A stretch of DNA of 64,000 nt from Lacinutrix sp. MedPE-SW (GTDB lineage Bacteria; Bacteroidota; Bacteroidia; Flavobacteriales; Flavobacteriaceae). The notes under the pieces were generated by a model, which searched no databases, was not told the origin of the DNA, and saw only the letters and a list, made by a program, of their open reading frames with translations. The first letter of the stretch is position 1. Each line of letters opens with the position of its first letter. The translations under genes and the position numbers were made by a program. The DNA is taken from assembly GCF_001874145.1 (NCBI RefSeq), contig NZ_MPCX01000006.1:46961-110960 (forward strand). Reading direction: 5' to 3'. Below are positions 53,965 through 63,406 of the stretch, piece by piece.

Positions 53965-55264
53965 ATAAACTAACACAATACAATTTTACTTGTATTTCGG
54001 TTAAAACAGATGCATGTTTTACAAGAGCATCAATTTGGTTGTCTTTTAAAGGTGTTAAGTTGGTGCTTACTTTTCTTGCTACCTCTAGTGCTTCGGTAGT
54101 ATTAATATCTTTTATAATTGAGTTATAATCTATACTCAATTTTAATTTTTGTTTAATTAGTTTCCAGTTTTTACTAGTAATATCATCTTCAGTAATATTG
54201 TGGTGGTTTAAAACGTGAGGCATAATAGTGCCTTCTTTAACGCCATCAATAAATTTTTTTATAGAATCTTCAATATTCCAACCAAGCGATTGATAAGCAA
54301 TTTCGCGCTTGCCAGTTTTGTGGTTTTCATATAAATATTGAACCATTTGCAGGTTTTTAATTCTATTCATAAAAACATCACTCGTTCTTATAAGTAAAGT
54401 AAGTGTGTTTTTATAAGTGTTTTTAAAAGGCATTATGTTACCAGCATCGCTAATAATTACAGTATTACAACCATAAGCACTTTTTGTTTGAGTAAGTTTA
54501 TGTGCGCCTTGATTATCGTAAACGCCACCATCTACTAATCGAGGTTTTACACGATTAAAATCTTCGGGATTACTAAAAAACTGCTTGTCTATTTTTACAG
54601 GTGTAAAAACAAATGGTACAGCGGTAGAAGCCGCGACAGCACGAGCTATTGGAAAATTTTTTGCGTTAAAATGAATAGGTTCTGTTTTATCCTCATCATC
54701 TGGATAATTATAAACCGAATCGCCCATATAGGCATTAGAAAAAGTAAATAAACGACCAGTTTCTAAATTTGTAGCATTTATACCAAACCGTATATTTGAA
54801 GATAAAGCAGACAAGGTTTTTCCTTTAAAAAAAATACGATTGTACATGCGCTCGTTTAATTTACTAATAGGTAACAACTGAAACTGAAATAAAAGCATCA
54901 TAACTACTACAAAAATTAATAAGCTTAATGCATACCAGTTATGGTTTGTGTAAAGCAAATAGAATACAGCAACCATACTTGCAAAAAAAGCAAAAAGCGT
55001 AAGTAAAATACGCCATGATGTTAATACACCTTTTATAACACTTTGTTTTACTCCATTTCTAATTACACGTTCAAAAGTCTCAAAATCGTGCTCGTATAAT
55101 CCATAAGTAGCACCAGTAATAGAGCCTCCAGAATTAGTAGAAATAACATCAATCTTATCTAAAAGGTTTAATTCTTTTAACTTTTTAAAAGTTCCTAAAT
55201 GATATATAGTAGCCCGATAACCACCACCAGAAAGACTTAATCCTATTTTTTGTTTGTTTTTCAT
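53957..55264 (-). CDS. Membrane-anchored patatin-like phospholipase
   Basis: A 435-residue lipid hydrolase. The oxyanion loop is SGGGYRATIYHLG; the nucleophile elbow is TNS45GGS, in which the first Gly of GxSxG is replaced, a form seen in several patatin/cPLA2-like proteins. The Asp of the dyad is in LVDGG. Two hydrophobic helices (about 80-115 and 125-145) interrupt the fold and should anchor it in the membrane. It has no neighbour on its strand and converges with the desaturase. Confidence 0.87.
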   Translation of the reverse strand: MKNKQKIGLSLSGGGYRATIYHLGTFKKLKELNLLDKIDVISTNSGGSITGATYGLYEHDFETFERVIRNGVKQSVIKGVLTSWRILLTLFAFFASMVAVFYLLYTNHNWYALSLLIFVVVMMLLFQFQLLPISKLNERMYNRIFFKGKTLSALSSNIRFGINATNLETGRLFTFSNAYMGDSVYNYPDDEDKTEPIHFNAKNFPIARAVAASTAVPFVFTPVKIDKQFFSNPEDFNRVKPRLVDGGVYDNQGAHKLTQTKSAYGCNTVIISDAGNIMPFKNTYKNTLTLLIRTSDVFMNRIKNLQMVQYLYENHKTGKREIAYQSLGWNIEDSIKKFIDGVKEGTIMPHVLNHHNITEDDITSKNWKLIKQKLKLSIDYNSIIKDINTTEALEVARKVSTNLTPLKDNQIDALVKHASVLTEIQVKLYCVSLFK

Positions 55265-55466
55265 ATATGTTTATGCATGTGTAAATGCATATTGAAATTG
55301 AGTAAATTATGAGTAAGCAATGTAACTGTGTATAAAAATACTATTCTATTTGTAAATTAATCTTTAAGAAAGAATGAAATTTGAAATGAGCCAATTTTTA
55401 CATTAAATGCATTAACCAGTAATTTATTAAATACTTAATTTTAAAGTAAATAAAAAACAAAATATT

Positions 55467-55652
55467 ATGAACGAAGAACAATTTAAAGGAAAGTGGAAAC
55501 AGATAAAAGGTGATTTTAAACAAAAATATGGTAAAGTCACAGACGATGAATACAAAGAAGCCGAAGGAAATTTAGATAAATTGGCTGGTAAAATTCAAGA
55601 GAAATACGGCAAAACCAAGGAAGAAATAAAAGAAGAAATCAACAACTGGTAA
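55467..55652 (+). CDS. CsbD-family stress protein
   Basis: A 61-residue charged protein. The pattern WKQIKGDFKQKYGKVTDDE...EGNLDKLAGKIQEKYGK is that of CsbD, made in general stress in several phyla. Mechanism is unknown. It is a single gene with a strong terminator after it; a 202-bp stretch before it carries no other recognisable feature apart from two ATGCAT copies near 55272 and 55284. Confidence 0.92.
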   Translation: MNEEQFKGKWKQIKGDFKQKYGKVTDDEYKEAEGNLDKLAGKIQEKYGKTKEEIKEEINNW

Positions 55653-55676
55653 GTTAGTTTGATTACATAGCAGCCG

Positions 55677-55711
55677 CGCTTTTAAATTTATATTTAAAAG
55701 CGTTTTTTTTT
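55677..55711 (+). terminator. Intrinsic terminator
   Basis: Perfect 11-bp stem CGCTTTTAAAT/ATTTAAAAGCG with a 4-base loop, followed by nine T. It ends the csbD transcript. Confidence 0.93.
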
Positions 55712-55754
55712 GAAAAAAACTTTTTCTTAACTTACTATCCTAATATTCTATAAA

Positions 55755-56822
55755 ATGAAAACGAAAGCCATTTATTTGAGTTTATTATTAGTTATTTTAT
55801 TTAGCTGTAAAACTGAAAATAAGACTCTAAAAACTGAAGTACAAACTAATGATGCTGCACTTTACTTAGAGCCAAAAGAAAGCGATCAATATTTAGGAGG
55901 AATAAAAATGATTCCTATTAACACACCAAAAGGAACTTTTAATGTATGGACTAAACGTGTAGGTAACAACCCAACAATGAAAGTTTTACTTTTACATGGA
56001 GGACCAGGAATGACACATGAAATTTACGAATGTTTTGATGGCTACTTTCCACAAGAAAATATAGAGTATTATTATTACGACCAATTAGGCTCTTACTATA
56101 GTGACCAACCTAAAGACTTGTCACTTTGGGATTTAGACCGTTTTGTAGAAGAAGTAGAACAAGTTCGCATTGCATTAGGTCTAAATAAAGATAATTTTTA
56201 TCTCTATGGTCAAAGTTGGGGAGGCATTTTAGGAATGCAATATGCTTTAAAATATCAAATAAACTTAAAGGGATTAATAATTTCTAATATGGTTGCATCA
56301 ATTCCAGAATATCAAAAATATAGTGATGAAGTTTTAGCACCAAAAATGGATCCTGAAGTTTTAAAAGAAATTTTAAAATATGAAAATGCCGAAGATTATA
56401 CTAACCCAAGATATATGGACCTTATAGTTAATAATTACTATACAGAACACGTAATTAGAATGCCCGTAGATAAATGGCCAGAACCTATAAATAGAGCTTT
56501 TAAACATTTAAATCCTGAAGTTTATGTCACCATGCAAGGTCCAAGTGAATTTGGAATAAAAGGAAATGCAACACTAAAAAATTGGGATATAAAAAACAGA
56601 TTGAAAGAAATTACTGTACCAACATTAACTATAGGTGCAACTCATGATACAATGGACCCAAAACATATGGAGTGGATTAGTACAGAAGTTAAAAATGGTG
56701 ATTTTTTACTATGTCCAAACGGTAGTCATTTGTCTCAATTCGACGATCAAAAAGTATTTTTTAAAGGATTAATAAACTTTATTAAAAGTGTAGATAATGG
56801 TAGCTTTAAAAACACAATTTAG
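55755..56822 (+). CDS. Prolyl aminopeptidase-like alpha/beta hydrolase lipoprotein
   Basis: A 355-residue lipoprotein with lipobox Cys 18 (LFSC). The hydrolase core has the oxyanion motif HGGPG (81-85) and nucleophile Ser 154 in GQSWGG, the standard signature of proline iminopeptidases (S33); the catalytic Asp and His are probably in GATHDTMD and NGSHLS. It probably acts on peptides outside the inner membrane. It stands alone. Confidence 0.9.
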   Translation: MKTKAIYLSLLLVILFSCKTENKTLKTEVQTNDAALYLEPKESDQYLGGIKMIPINTPKGTFNVWTKRVGNNPTMKVLLLHGGPGMTHEIYECFDGYFPQENIEYYYYDQLGSYYSDQPKDLSLWDLDRFVEEVEQVRIALGLNKDNFYLYGQSWGGILGMQYALKYQINLKGLIISNMVASIPEYQKYSDEVLAPKMDPEVLKEILKYENAEDYTNPRYMDLIVNNYYTEHVIRMPVDKWPEPINRAFKHLNPEVYVTMQGPSEFGIKGNATLKNWDIKNRLKEITVPTLTIGATHDTMDPKHMEWISTEVKNGDFLLCPNGSHLSQFDDQKVFFKGLINFIKSVDNGSFKNTI

Positions 56823-56841
56823 TACGTATAAGTTTTTAGTT

Positions 56842-58086
56842 TTAAACAGTTTTTGCAACACCATTTATACGCCTAACATAAGCAAATACAAGTACAGTTA
56901 ATAAACCAAAAACCATAAAGCCAAGAAACAAAGGTAATACCGAAGTTTTTACATAACTACCAATAAAATTAGCAATTGGTACAGCCATAACTGTAGAAAC
57001 AAAACCATTTATTGCAGCACCAATTCCTGCAATATGTCCTAAAGGTTCCATGGCTAGAGAACGTAAGTTTCCAAATAATAAACCTACAGCAAAAAATTGT
57101 ACTAATAAAAAGCCTAGCAATACTGCAACAGGCGGATTTATACCTTGCCCAAATAAAATCACATATAGTACAGAAATTACAAAAAAGGCAAATGCAGCCA
57201 CAGATGCAAGTTTAAAAGATCCAAACCTAACAACCAGTCTACTGTTTAAAAATGTAGATAAACCAACAGAAATAGCTGTGCTTGCAAAAAAGTAAGGGAA
57301 TAATTCACCTAAGCCATATTGTTCTTGAAAAATTTGTTGAGAGGTACTTAAATAAACCATAAAAGAACCAGTAATAAATCCAGATGCTAAAGTAAAAGCA
57401 ATTGCAGGCTTAAATTTTAAAAATTCTTTTGTGCCTGTAATAAATATTCTTGGAGAAAATTTAATAGTATTATGTTTAGCTAAGGTTTCTGGTTGGCGTT
57501 TCCAAAACCAAAAAATAATTAAAACACCAATTATTAAATTAACATTAAAAATAGCTTTCCAATTAGAGAAATTTAATAAAAACTGACCAAAAGTAGGAGC
57601 AATTACAGGAACCAAAATAAAAAACATAACAACTATAGATAGTACTTTTGCCATATAATCGCCACTGTAAGTATCTCTAATCATTGCAATAGATATAGTT
57701 CGTGGTGATGATAAGCCAACACCTTGCAGTATGCGTCCTAAAATCATCATTTCAAAACTCTCTGTAGTTACACAAATAAAACTAGCAATAGCAAAAATTA
57801 CAAAACCAATGTAAACCATTGGTTTTCTCCCAAAACTGTCAGACAATGGACCAAAAACTAATTGACCGCAACCAATACCAAGAAAAATCATGGTAATTAA
57901 AAGTTGGTTGTTTTCAGGATTTGTAACTCCTAGACTATTACCAATCTCTGGTAAAGCAGGAAGTAAGGCATCAATAGTTAGAGCAACTAAAGACATTAAT
58001 GCAGCCATTAATGCTATAAATTCGGTTTTTATTGGCGCTTGTTTTTGCATCATGCAAAAGTAAGGTAATTGTAAGGAGCTTTTCAA
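56842..58086 (-). CDS. MFS drug-resistance transporter (Bcr/CflA type)
   Basis: A 12-helix major facilitator of up to 414 residues. Motif A GPLSDSFGRKPMVYIG after helix 2 and GVGLSSPRTISIAMIRDTYSGD in helix 4-5 region match the Bcr/CflA drug:proton antiporters. The real start is more likely Met 13 at 58050 (MQKQAPIK), since the first 12 residues do not fit the family. Substrates are unknown. It is divergent from an ABC exporter, 87 bases away. Confidence 0.92.
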   Translation of the reverse strand: MKSSLQLPYFCMMQKQAPIKTEFIALMAALMSLVALTIDALLPALPEIGNSLGVTNPENNQLLITMIFLGIGCGQLVFGPLSDSFGRKPMVYIGFVIFAIASFICVTTESFEMMILGRILQGVGLSSPRTISIAMIRDTYSGDYMAKVLSIVVMFFILVPVIAPTFGQFLLNFSNWKAIFNVNLIIGVLIIFWFWKRQPETLAKHNTIKFSPRIFITGTKEFLKFKPAIAFTLASGFITGSFMVYLSTSQQIFQEQYGLGELFPYFFASTAISVGLSTFLNSRLVVRFGSFKLASVAAFAFFVISVLYVILFGQGINPPVAVLLGFLLVQFFAVGLLFGNLRSLAMEPLGHIAGIGAAINGFVSTVMAVPIANFIGSYVKTSVLPLFLGFMVFGLLTVLVFAYVRRINGVAKTV

Positions 58087-58148
58087 ACTAAAAAATGAAT
58101 TAACAAAACATTAATTTTTCAATGTAAAACGTATAATGTTTACAAGCG

Positions 58149-58156
58149 TATCTTTG
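58149..58156 (+). promoter_or_regulatory. Candidate -7 element of the ABC exporter
   Basis: TATCTTTG matches TAnnTTTG exactly and ends 17 bases before the ATG at 58174. Confidence 0.5.
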
Positions 58157-58173
58157 CAAGATAAATTGTAGAT

Positions 58174-59943
58174 ATGCGATCATATAAAACTTCAGAAAAT
58201 AAAAATAAAACCAAACCAAAAGTTACAATGGCTCAAGCTTTTAAAACTATAATTTGGCCAAGACGTAAGTTGGTGTTTATTGGTTTAATTTTAATAGTAA
58301 TAAAAAGTTTATCTGGTTTAATATTACCATGGCAAAGTAAAGTACTGCTTGATGAGGTTGTACCAAGTGGCGATACTAGTAAACTATGGATTTTAATAGC
58401 AATTGTAATAGGAGCAATAACAGTACAGGCGGTAACTTCGTTTTTATTAACAAAAATATTAAGTGTTCAAGCACAATACCTAATTAGTGAGTTACGCGCT
58501 CAAGTACAAAAAAAGGTATTATCGTTACCCATTAGTTTTTTCGATAATACTAAATCTGGTGCGTTAGTATCTAGAATTATGACAGATGTTGAAGGCGTTA
58601 GAAATTTAATAGGTACAGGTTTAGTACAATTAGTTGGTGGTACATTTACCGCTGTTATATCATTAATAATATTAATAAAACTAAATCCATGGATGACGCT
58701 TTTTGTGTTTATTCCATTATCAATTTTTGGAGTTATTGCTTTAAAAGCATTTAAATATATAAGACCAATTTTTAGATCAAGAGGAAAAATTAACGCCGAA
58801 GTAACAGGACGTTTAACCGAAACCCTAGCAGGTGTTCGTGTTATAAAAGCCTTTAATGCCGAAGAACAAGAAAATTCTGCTTTTGAAAAAGGTGTTGAGC
58901 GACTATATAAAAACGTAAAAAAGAGTTTAACAGCAACGGCTTTAATGACGAGTTCTTCAACCTTTTTAATAGGTGTTGCTACTACAGGTATTATGGGCAT
59001 TGGTGGTTATTATATGATTCAAAATGAAATGACCACAGGTGATTTTCTATTTTTTACTCTAGTTTTAGGCTTCATGATTGCACCAATAATACAAATGAGT
59101 AACATAGGAAGTCAATTAACCGAAGCTTTAGCAGGTTTAGATAGAACTGAAGAGCTAATGAATATGGCAGCCGAAGAAGACGATAAAAACCGAACCATAG
59201 AATTACAAGAATTTAAAGGCGAAATAGAATTTAGTAACGTCTCGTTTGAATATGAAGATAATAAACCTGTATTGCATAATATAGATTTTAAAGCACCATC
59301 AGGATCTGTAATTGCATTAGTAGGAAGTTCTGGTTCAGGAAAATCTACAATAGCAGGATTATCGGCTACATTTTTAAATCCTAAATCTGGAAAAATTACT
59401 ATAGACGGTAGGGATTTATCTAAAGTAAAATTAAATAGTTTTAGGCAACATTTAGGTGTAGTATTACAAGACGAATTTTTGTTTGAAGGTACTATTAAAG
59501 AAAACATTATGTTTCCTAGGCCAAACGCTACAGAAGCTCAATTACAAGCAGCAGTAAAAGCGGCTTATGTAAATGAGTTTACAGACCGTTTTGAAAATGG
59601 TTTAGAAACTTTAATAGGAGAAAGAGGCGTAAAGCTTTCTGGAGGACAAAGACAGCGTATAGCCATTGCTAGAGCTATTTTAGCAGATCCTAAAATTATT
59701 ATTTTAGACGAGGCAACCTCAAATTTAGATACAGAAAGTGAAGCTTTAATTCAAAAAAGTTTAGCACAGTTAACAAAAAACAGAACTACAATTGTTATTG
59801 CACATAGATTAAGTACAATTCGCAAAGCAGATCAAATTTTAGTTATTGAAAACGGAAAAATCGCAGAGCGTGGAAATCATGATGAGTTAATAGCATCACA
59901 AGGACGTTATTTTGATTTGTATACCTATCAAGCAAAGATTTAG
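58174..59943 (+). CDS. ABC exporter (permease fused to ATPase)
   Basis: A 589-residue half-transporter. The six-helix type IV exporter domain (about 30-335) is followed by the ATPase with Walker A GSSGSGKS (about 384), signature LSGGQRQR, Walker B IIILDEATSNLD and the H-loop IAHRLST. It is of the MsbA/multidrug type and should work as a homodimer. Substrate (lipid or drug) is not told by sequence. It is a single gene; a 135-bp gap follows. Confidence 0.93.
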   Translation: MRSYKTSENKNKTKPKVTMAQAFKTIIWPRRKLVFIGLILIVIKSLSGLILPWQSKVLLDEVVPSGDTSKLWILIAIVIGAITVQAVTSFLLTKILSVQAQYLISELRAQVQKKVLSLPISFFDNTKSGALVSRIMTDVEGVRNLIGTGLVQLVGGTFTAVISLIILIKLNPWMTLFVFIPLSIFGVIALKAFKYIRPIFRSRGKINAEVTGRLTETLAGVRVIKAFNAEEQENSAFEKGVERLYKNVKKSLTATALMTSSSTFLIGVATTGIMGIGGYYMIQNEMTTGDFLFFTLVLGFMIAPIIQMSNIGSQLTEALAGLDRTEELMNMAAEEDDKNRTIELQEFKGEIEFSNVSFEYEDNKPVLHNIDFKAPSGSVIALVGSSGSGKSTIAGLSATFLNPKSGKITIDGRDLSKVKLNSFRQHLGVVLQDEFLFEGTIKENIMFPRPNATEAQLQAAVKAAYVNEFTDRFENGLETLIGERGVKLSGGQRQRIAIARAILADPKIIILDEATSNLDTESEALIQKSLAQLTKNRTTIVIAHRLSTIRKADQILVIENGKIAERGNHDELIASQGRYFDLYTYQAKI

Positions 59944-60015
59944 AAACATTATTTTTACTTTAGTTTTACATTTAACATTCACATAAACTTACCTTAATAA
60001 TTACATATTTTTTAA

Positions 60016-60036
60016 TAAACATTGTGTTAATGTTTA
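60016..60036. promoter_or_regulatory. Inverted repeat before the PhoX-like gene
   Basis: Arms TAAACATT (60016-60023) and AATGTTTA (60029-60036) are perfect complements with a 5-base spacer, 42 bases before the ATG at 60079. A candidate operator for the PhoX-peroxidase operon. Confidence 0.45.
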
Positions 60037-60078
60037 ATTGGTTGCTTTACGAAATCAATTTAACAAACCAAAAACACA

Positions 60079-61530
60079 ATGAAAAATTACTTAAAAGTAA
60101 CCGCAATTGGATTAAGTTTTTTAGCCTTAGCAGCATGTAAAAATGATGATGACAATGCAGCTATAGTAGAGAACTCGAATCCTGTAGAATTAAAAGCACA
60201 TTCTACAACACCTACTTTATTAAAAGTAAGCCCAGAATTTAGTAACATTAATGTATATCCATTAATGACATCTGAAGATCAATTAGAACAAACACCAAAT
60301 TTCGTTTACGGTTCTATGGCAGATGGTGCTGGATTAATAAAAAATGATAATGGTACATTTACTTTAATTAATAATATAGAAGCAGATTTTTCTATTGCTA
60401 GAATTGAATTAGATGAAACTTTCAAGCCAGTTGCAGGAGAATATATATTAAACGCTACAGCAACAGCTGCAACAGCACAATGTTCAGGTTCTTTAGTAAC
60501 ACAAGAAGAGCACGGTTTTGGACCACTATATTTATCTGGTGGTGAATGGGGTGGAGCAAGTAAAGGTGTTTTTGCAACAGATCCTTTTAGAAGTTCTGGA
60601 AACGCATCTTATGCTCAATTATTACCAGCATTAGGACAATGGTCTACAGAAAATGCTGTAGTTATTGGTAAAGATGCTTACCAAGACAAAACTGTTGTTT
60701 TTATTGGCGATGACCATTCAGATAACGAAACACCATCAGGACAATTAGGAATGTATGTTGGTAATCGTGGTGATTTATATGGCGGTCAATTATATGCTTT
60801 ACGTGTAACAGATACAGCAATAGATTTTGAAGTAGATATGCAAGAAGGACAAACGTATAATATAGATTTTGTGCCTTTAGAAGAAACTGAAATTACAATG
60901 TTAGATACCGAAGCTAAAACAAAAGGCGCAATGGGCTTTTCTCGTTTAGAAGATATCGATTGGAGAAGAGGTTCTGCAGCAAATAACAGAGAGATTTATT
61001 TTTGTGTTACAGGAAGAAAAAAACCAGGATTAGTTGGAAAAGGAACAACCTATGGTCGTATTTATAAAGTTACATTAAATGAAAATGATCCATCTGGAGC
61101 TGGAACAATTACTTGTGTATTAGATGGTGATTTAGAAAGTGGTAAAGCAAAAGCTTTCCACAGTCCAGATAACATTTTAGTTACAGAAAATTATGCTTAC
61201 ATTCAAGAAGACCCAAATGGTTATTTTGATAATGCAGATAAAATGCATTACGCACGTTTATACCAATATAATTTAAACGATGGTACATTTAAAACCGTTT
61301 TAGAAGCAGATCAAGATTTAGCAGAAACTCAAGGCTATGGTACAACTAGTAGTACTTGGGAATTAACAGGTATGATTGATATCTCTGAAACTGTAGGAAT
61401 AGATGACACGTTTTTATTAATAACACAAAACCATGGTTGGCAAGGTAACTTTACAGATCCTGCAGCAAATCCATCACCAACAACAGGAGAAGGAAGTATG
61501 ATTTTTACTATAAACGGTTTAGAAAGATAA
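60079..61530 (+). CDS. PhoX-like (DUF839) surface lipoprotein
   Basis: A 483-residue lipoprotein with Cys 20 (LALAAC) followed by KNDDDN, the surface export signal. The rest is a beta-propeller of the PhoX/DUF839 type: FVYGSMADG, GGEWGGASKGVFATD, the FSRLEDIDWRR segment and SPDNILVTENYAYIQEDPNG are in the positions of the metal-binding and phosphate-site strands of PhoX. It may be an extracellular phosphomonoesterase needing calcium and iron. The stop is 1 base from the start of the peroxidase gene, so the two are translated together. Confidence 0.86.
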   Translation: MKNYLKVTAIGLSFLALAACKNDDDNAAIVENSNPVELKAHSTTPTLLKVSPEFSNINVYPLMTSEDQLEQTPNFVYGSMADGAGLIKNDNGTFTLINNIEADFSIARIELDETFKPVAGEYILNATATAATAQCSGSLVTQEEHGFGPLYLSGGEWGGASKGVFATDPFRSSGNASYAQLLPALGQWSTENAVVIGKDAYQDKTVVFIGDDHSDNETPSGQLGMYVGNRGDLYGGQLYALRVTDTAIDFEVDMQEGQTYNIDFVPLEETEITMLDTEAKTKGAMGFSRLEDIDWRRGSAANNREIYFCVTGRKKPGLVGKGTTYGRIYKVTLNENDPSGAGTITCVLDGDLESGKAKAFHSPDNILVTENYAYIQEDPNGYFDNADKMHYARLYQYNLNDGTFKTVLEADQDLAETQGYGTTSSTWELTGMIDISETVGIDDTFLLITQNHGWQGNFTDPAANPSPTTGEGSMIFTINGLER

Positions 61531-61531
61531 A

Positions 61532-63313
61532 ATGTTTTCAATTTATTTAAATTTAAACATAACACGCACTTTAAGTGCGTGTTTGTTTTTAGTTTTACTT
61601 TTAGGCTGTAAACAAAAACAAGAAACTTACGAAAGCGATCCTGTTTTAATATTACAATCTAATTACAAGTCTGGTTTACAAACATGTATTAAGCACTTAG
61701 AGGCTTTAGAAGTTGCTAAAAATAAAACTCAGGGAATAAAAGCCTATAAATTAGCGCGTTCTGCATTTAAAAGCTTAGAACCTATTTTAGCATTCGTAGA
61801 TAAGGCTAACTACAAGTTTTTAAATGCACCAAATATTCTAAAAATAGAAGAAGAAGACGCTACAGATATTAAAATAAATAATCCAAAAGGATTTCAAGTG
61901 TTAGAAGAAATGCTTTTTGATGATGACGTAGATTTAGAAACAATTAAAACCACTGCAAAAGCAACTAAAAATCGCTTAAATTTAGTACTTAAAAACACAA
62001 GTTTAAAGCTTAAAAACCACCATGTAATTTGGTTAATTAGAGATGAAATTGCCCGTGTAGCTTTAACAGGTATTACAGGTTTTGATTCACCTGTTCTTGA
62101 AAACTCTTTATTTGAAGCACAAATAGCCTATAAAACAATACAAGATATTCTTAATGTATTTAAAAGTAATTTTAAAAACCAAAACCTAGTAAAAAATTGG
62201 AATACAGAAATTGCTGAAACTATAGCGATTTTAAATGCAGATTTTAATACGTTTGATAGGTACAATTTTATTAAAAACCATACAAACAAACAGCTTCGCT
62301 TATTAGTAGAAACACAAAACGATTGGAGTGTTAACTTTCCTTTTGAACTGGCTTTTATAAATAATATGACATCTTTGTTTTCTAATGAAACATTTAATTT
62401 AAATTATTTTTCAGACAGTAATAAACAAGATCATAAAGTAGTAGAAAAGGCCGCGTTAGGACAACTGCTTTTTAATGATAAAAATTTATCTACTTCCCAA
62501 GAGATAAGTTGTGCAACATGCCATGTAAAAGAAAAAGCATTTACAGATGGTTTTAAAACTTTTAAAAAACAAACCAGAAACACACCAACTGTTGCTTATG
62601 CGGCACTTCAAAAGAGTTTTTTTTACGATGGTCGTGCGGGAAGTTTAGAAGGTCAAATTGTAAGTGTAATTGATAATAAAGACGAGTTTCATTCAGATTT
62701 AAAAACGATTACTAATGCCGTTTTAAAAAATCCTAAATATGTGTCGGCTTTTAATGAGTATTATGGTAAAATTTCCGATAGAGAAATAAGACATGCGATA
62801 GCAACTTACATTCGTAGTTTAAATACATTCAATTCTAAATTCGATAGAAATATAAATAACCTAGAACAATCATTAACCAAAAGCGAGATTAACGGATTTA
62901 ATATTTTTAACGGTAAAGGTAAATGTGCAACCTGCCATTTTGCACCAGTTTTTAATGGTACAGTTCCTCCAAATTTTACCGAGAGTGAAATGGAATTAAT
63001 TGGTGTGCCAAATTCAACTAAAATGAAACCAAAAGTTAGTCCAGATTTAGGACGTTACAATGTTTTTAATACTAAAGAGCGTAAATTCTTTTTTAAAACA
63101 CCAACAATTAGAAATATTGAAAAAACTGCACCATACATGCATAATGGCGTTTATAATACTTTAGATGAGGTTGTTGTTTTTTATAATAATGGTGGAGGAA
63201 GTGGCTTAGGTTTAGATTTAGAATATCAAACTTTACCTAGCGATAGTTTAAACTTATCTAACTCTGAAATTAAAGACGTTGTAAACTTTATGAAAACGTT
63301 AAATGATGAATAG
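61532..63313 (+). CDS. Imelysin-like domain fused to di-haem cytochrome c peroxidase (MauG/CcpA type)
   Basis: A 593-residue lipoprotein with lipobox Cys 26 (VLLLGC). Residues about 40-280 are all-helical and resemble imelysin-like iron-regulated proteins (KLARSAFKSLEPILAFVD and PKGFQVLEEMLF). Residues about 295-590 are a di-haem peroxidase with haem sites C327-A-T-C330-H331 and C465-A-T-C468-H469, and a Met-containing APYMHNG. Typical CcpA is about 330 residues. The enzyme probably reduces hydrogen peroxide or acts in electron transfer at the envelope. It is coupled to the PhoX-like gene. Confidence 0.85.
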   Translation: MFSIYLNLNITRTLSACLFLVLLLGCKQKQETYESDPVLILQSNYKSGLQTCIKHLEALEVAKNKTQGIKAYKLARSAFKSLEPILAFVDKANYKFLNAPNILKIEEEDATDIKINNPKGFQVLEEMLFDDDVDLETIKTTAKATKNRLNLVLKNTSLKLKNHHVIWLIRDEIARVALTGITGFDSPVLENSLFEAQIAYKTIQDILNVFKSNFKNQNLVKNWNTEIAETIAILNADFNTFDRYNFIKNHTNKQLRLLVETQNDWSVNFPFELAFINNMTSLFSNETFNLNYFSDSNKQDHKVVEKAALGQLLFNDKNLSTSQEISCATCHVKEKAFTDGFKTFKKQTRNTPTVAYAALQKSFFYDGRAGSLEGQIVSVIDNKDEFHSDLKTITNAVLKNPKYVSAFNEYYGKISDREIRHAIATYIRSLNTFNSKFDRNINNLEQSLTKSEINGFNIFNGKGKCATCHFAPVFNGTVPPNFTESEMELIGVPNSTKMKPKVSPDLGRYNVFNTKERKFFFKTPTIRNIEKTAPYMHNGVYNTLDEVVVFYNNGGGSGLGLDLEYQTLPSDSLNLSNSEIKDVVNFMKTLNDE

Positions 63314-63406
63314 AAAATGTAAATTTTATTGATGTTTTACTAAGTATTTATTCAATTTAAATTAACCTTTTTTAATGATAAAAATAATCTCTTTGTCGAA
63401 AAAACA

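Noticed and set aside
58500..59000. 166-residue minus-strand ORF
   Set aside because: It is antisense to the ABC exporter domain, whose frame carries all motifs; the antisense sequence has no recognisable content.
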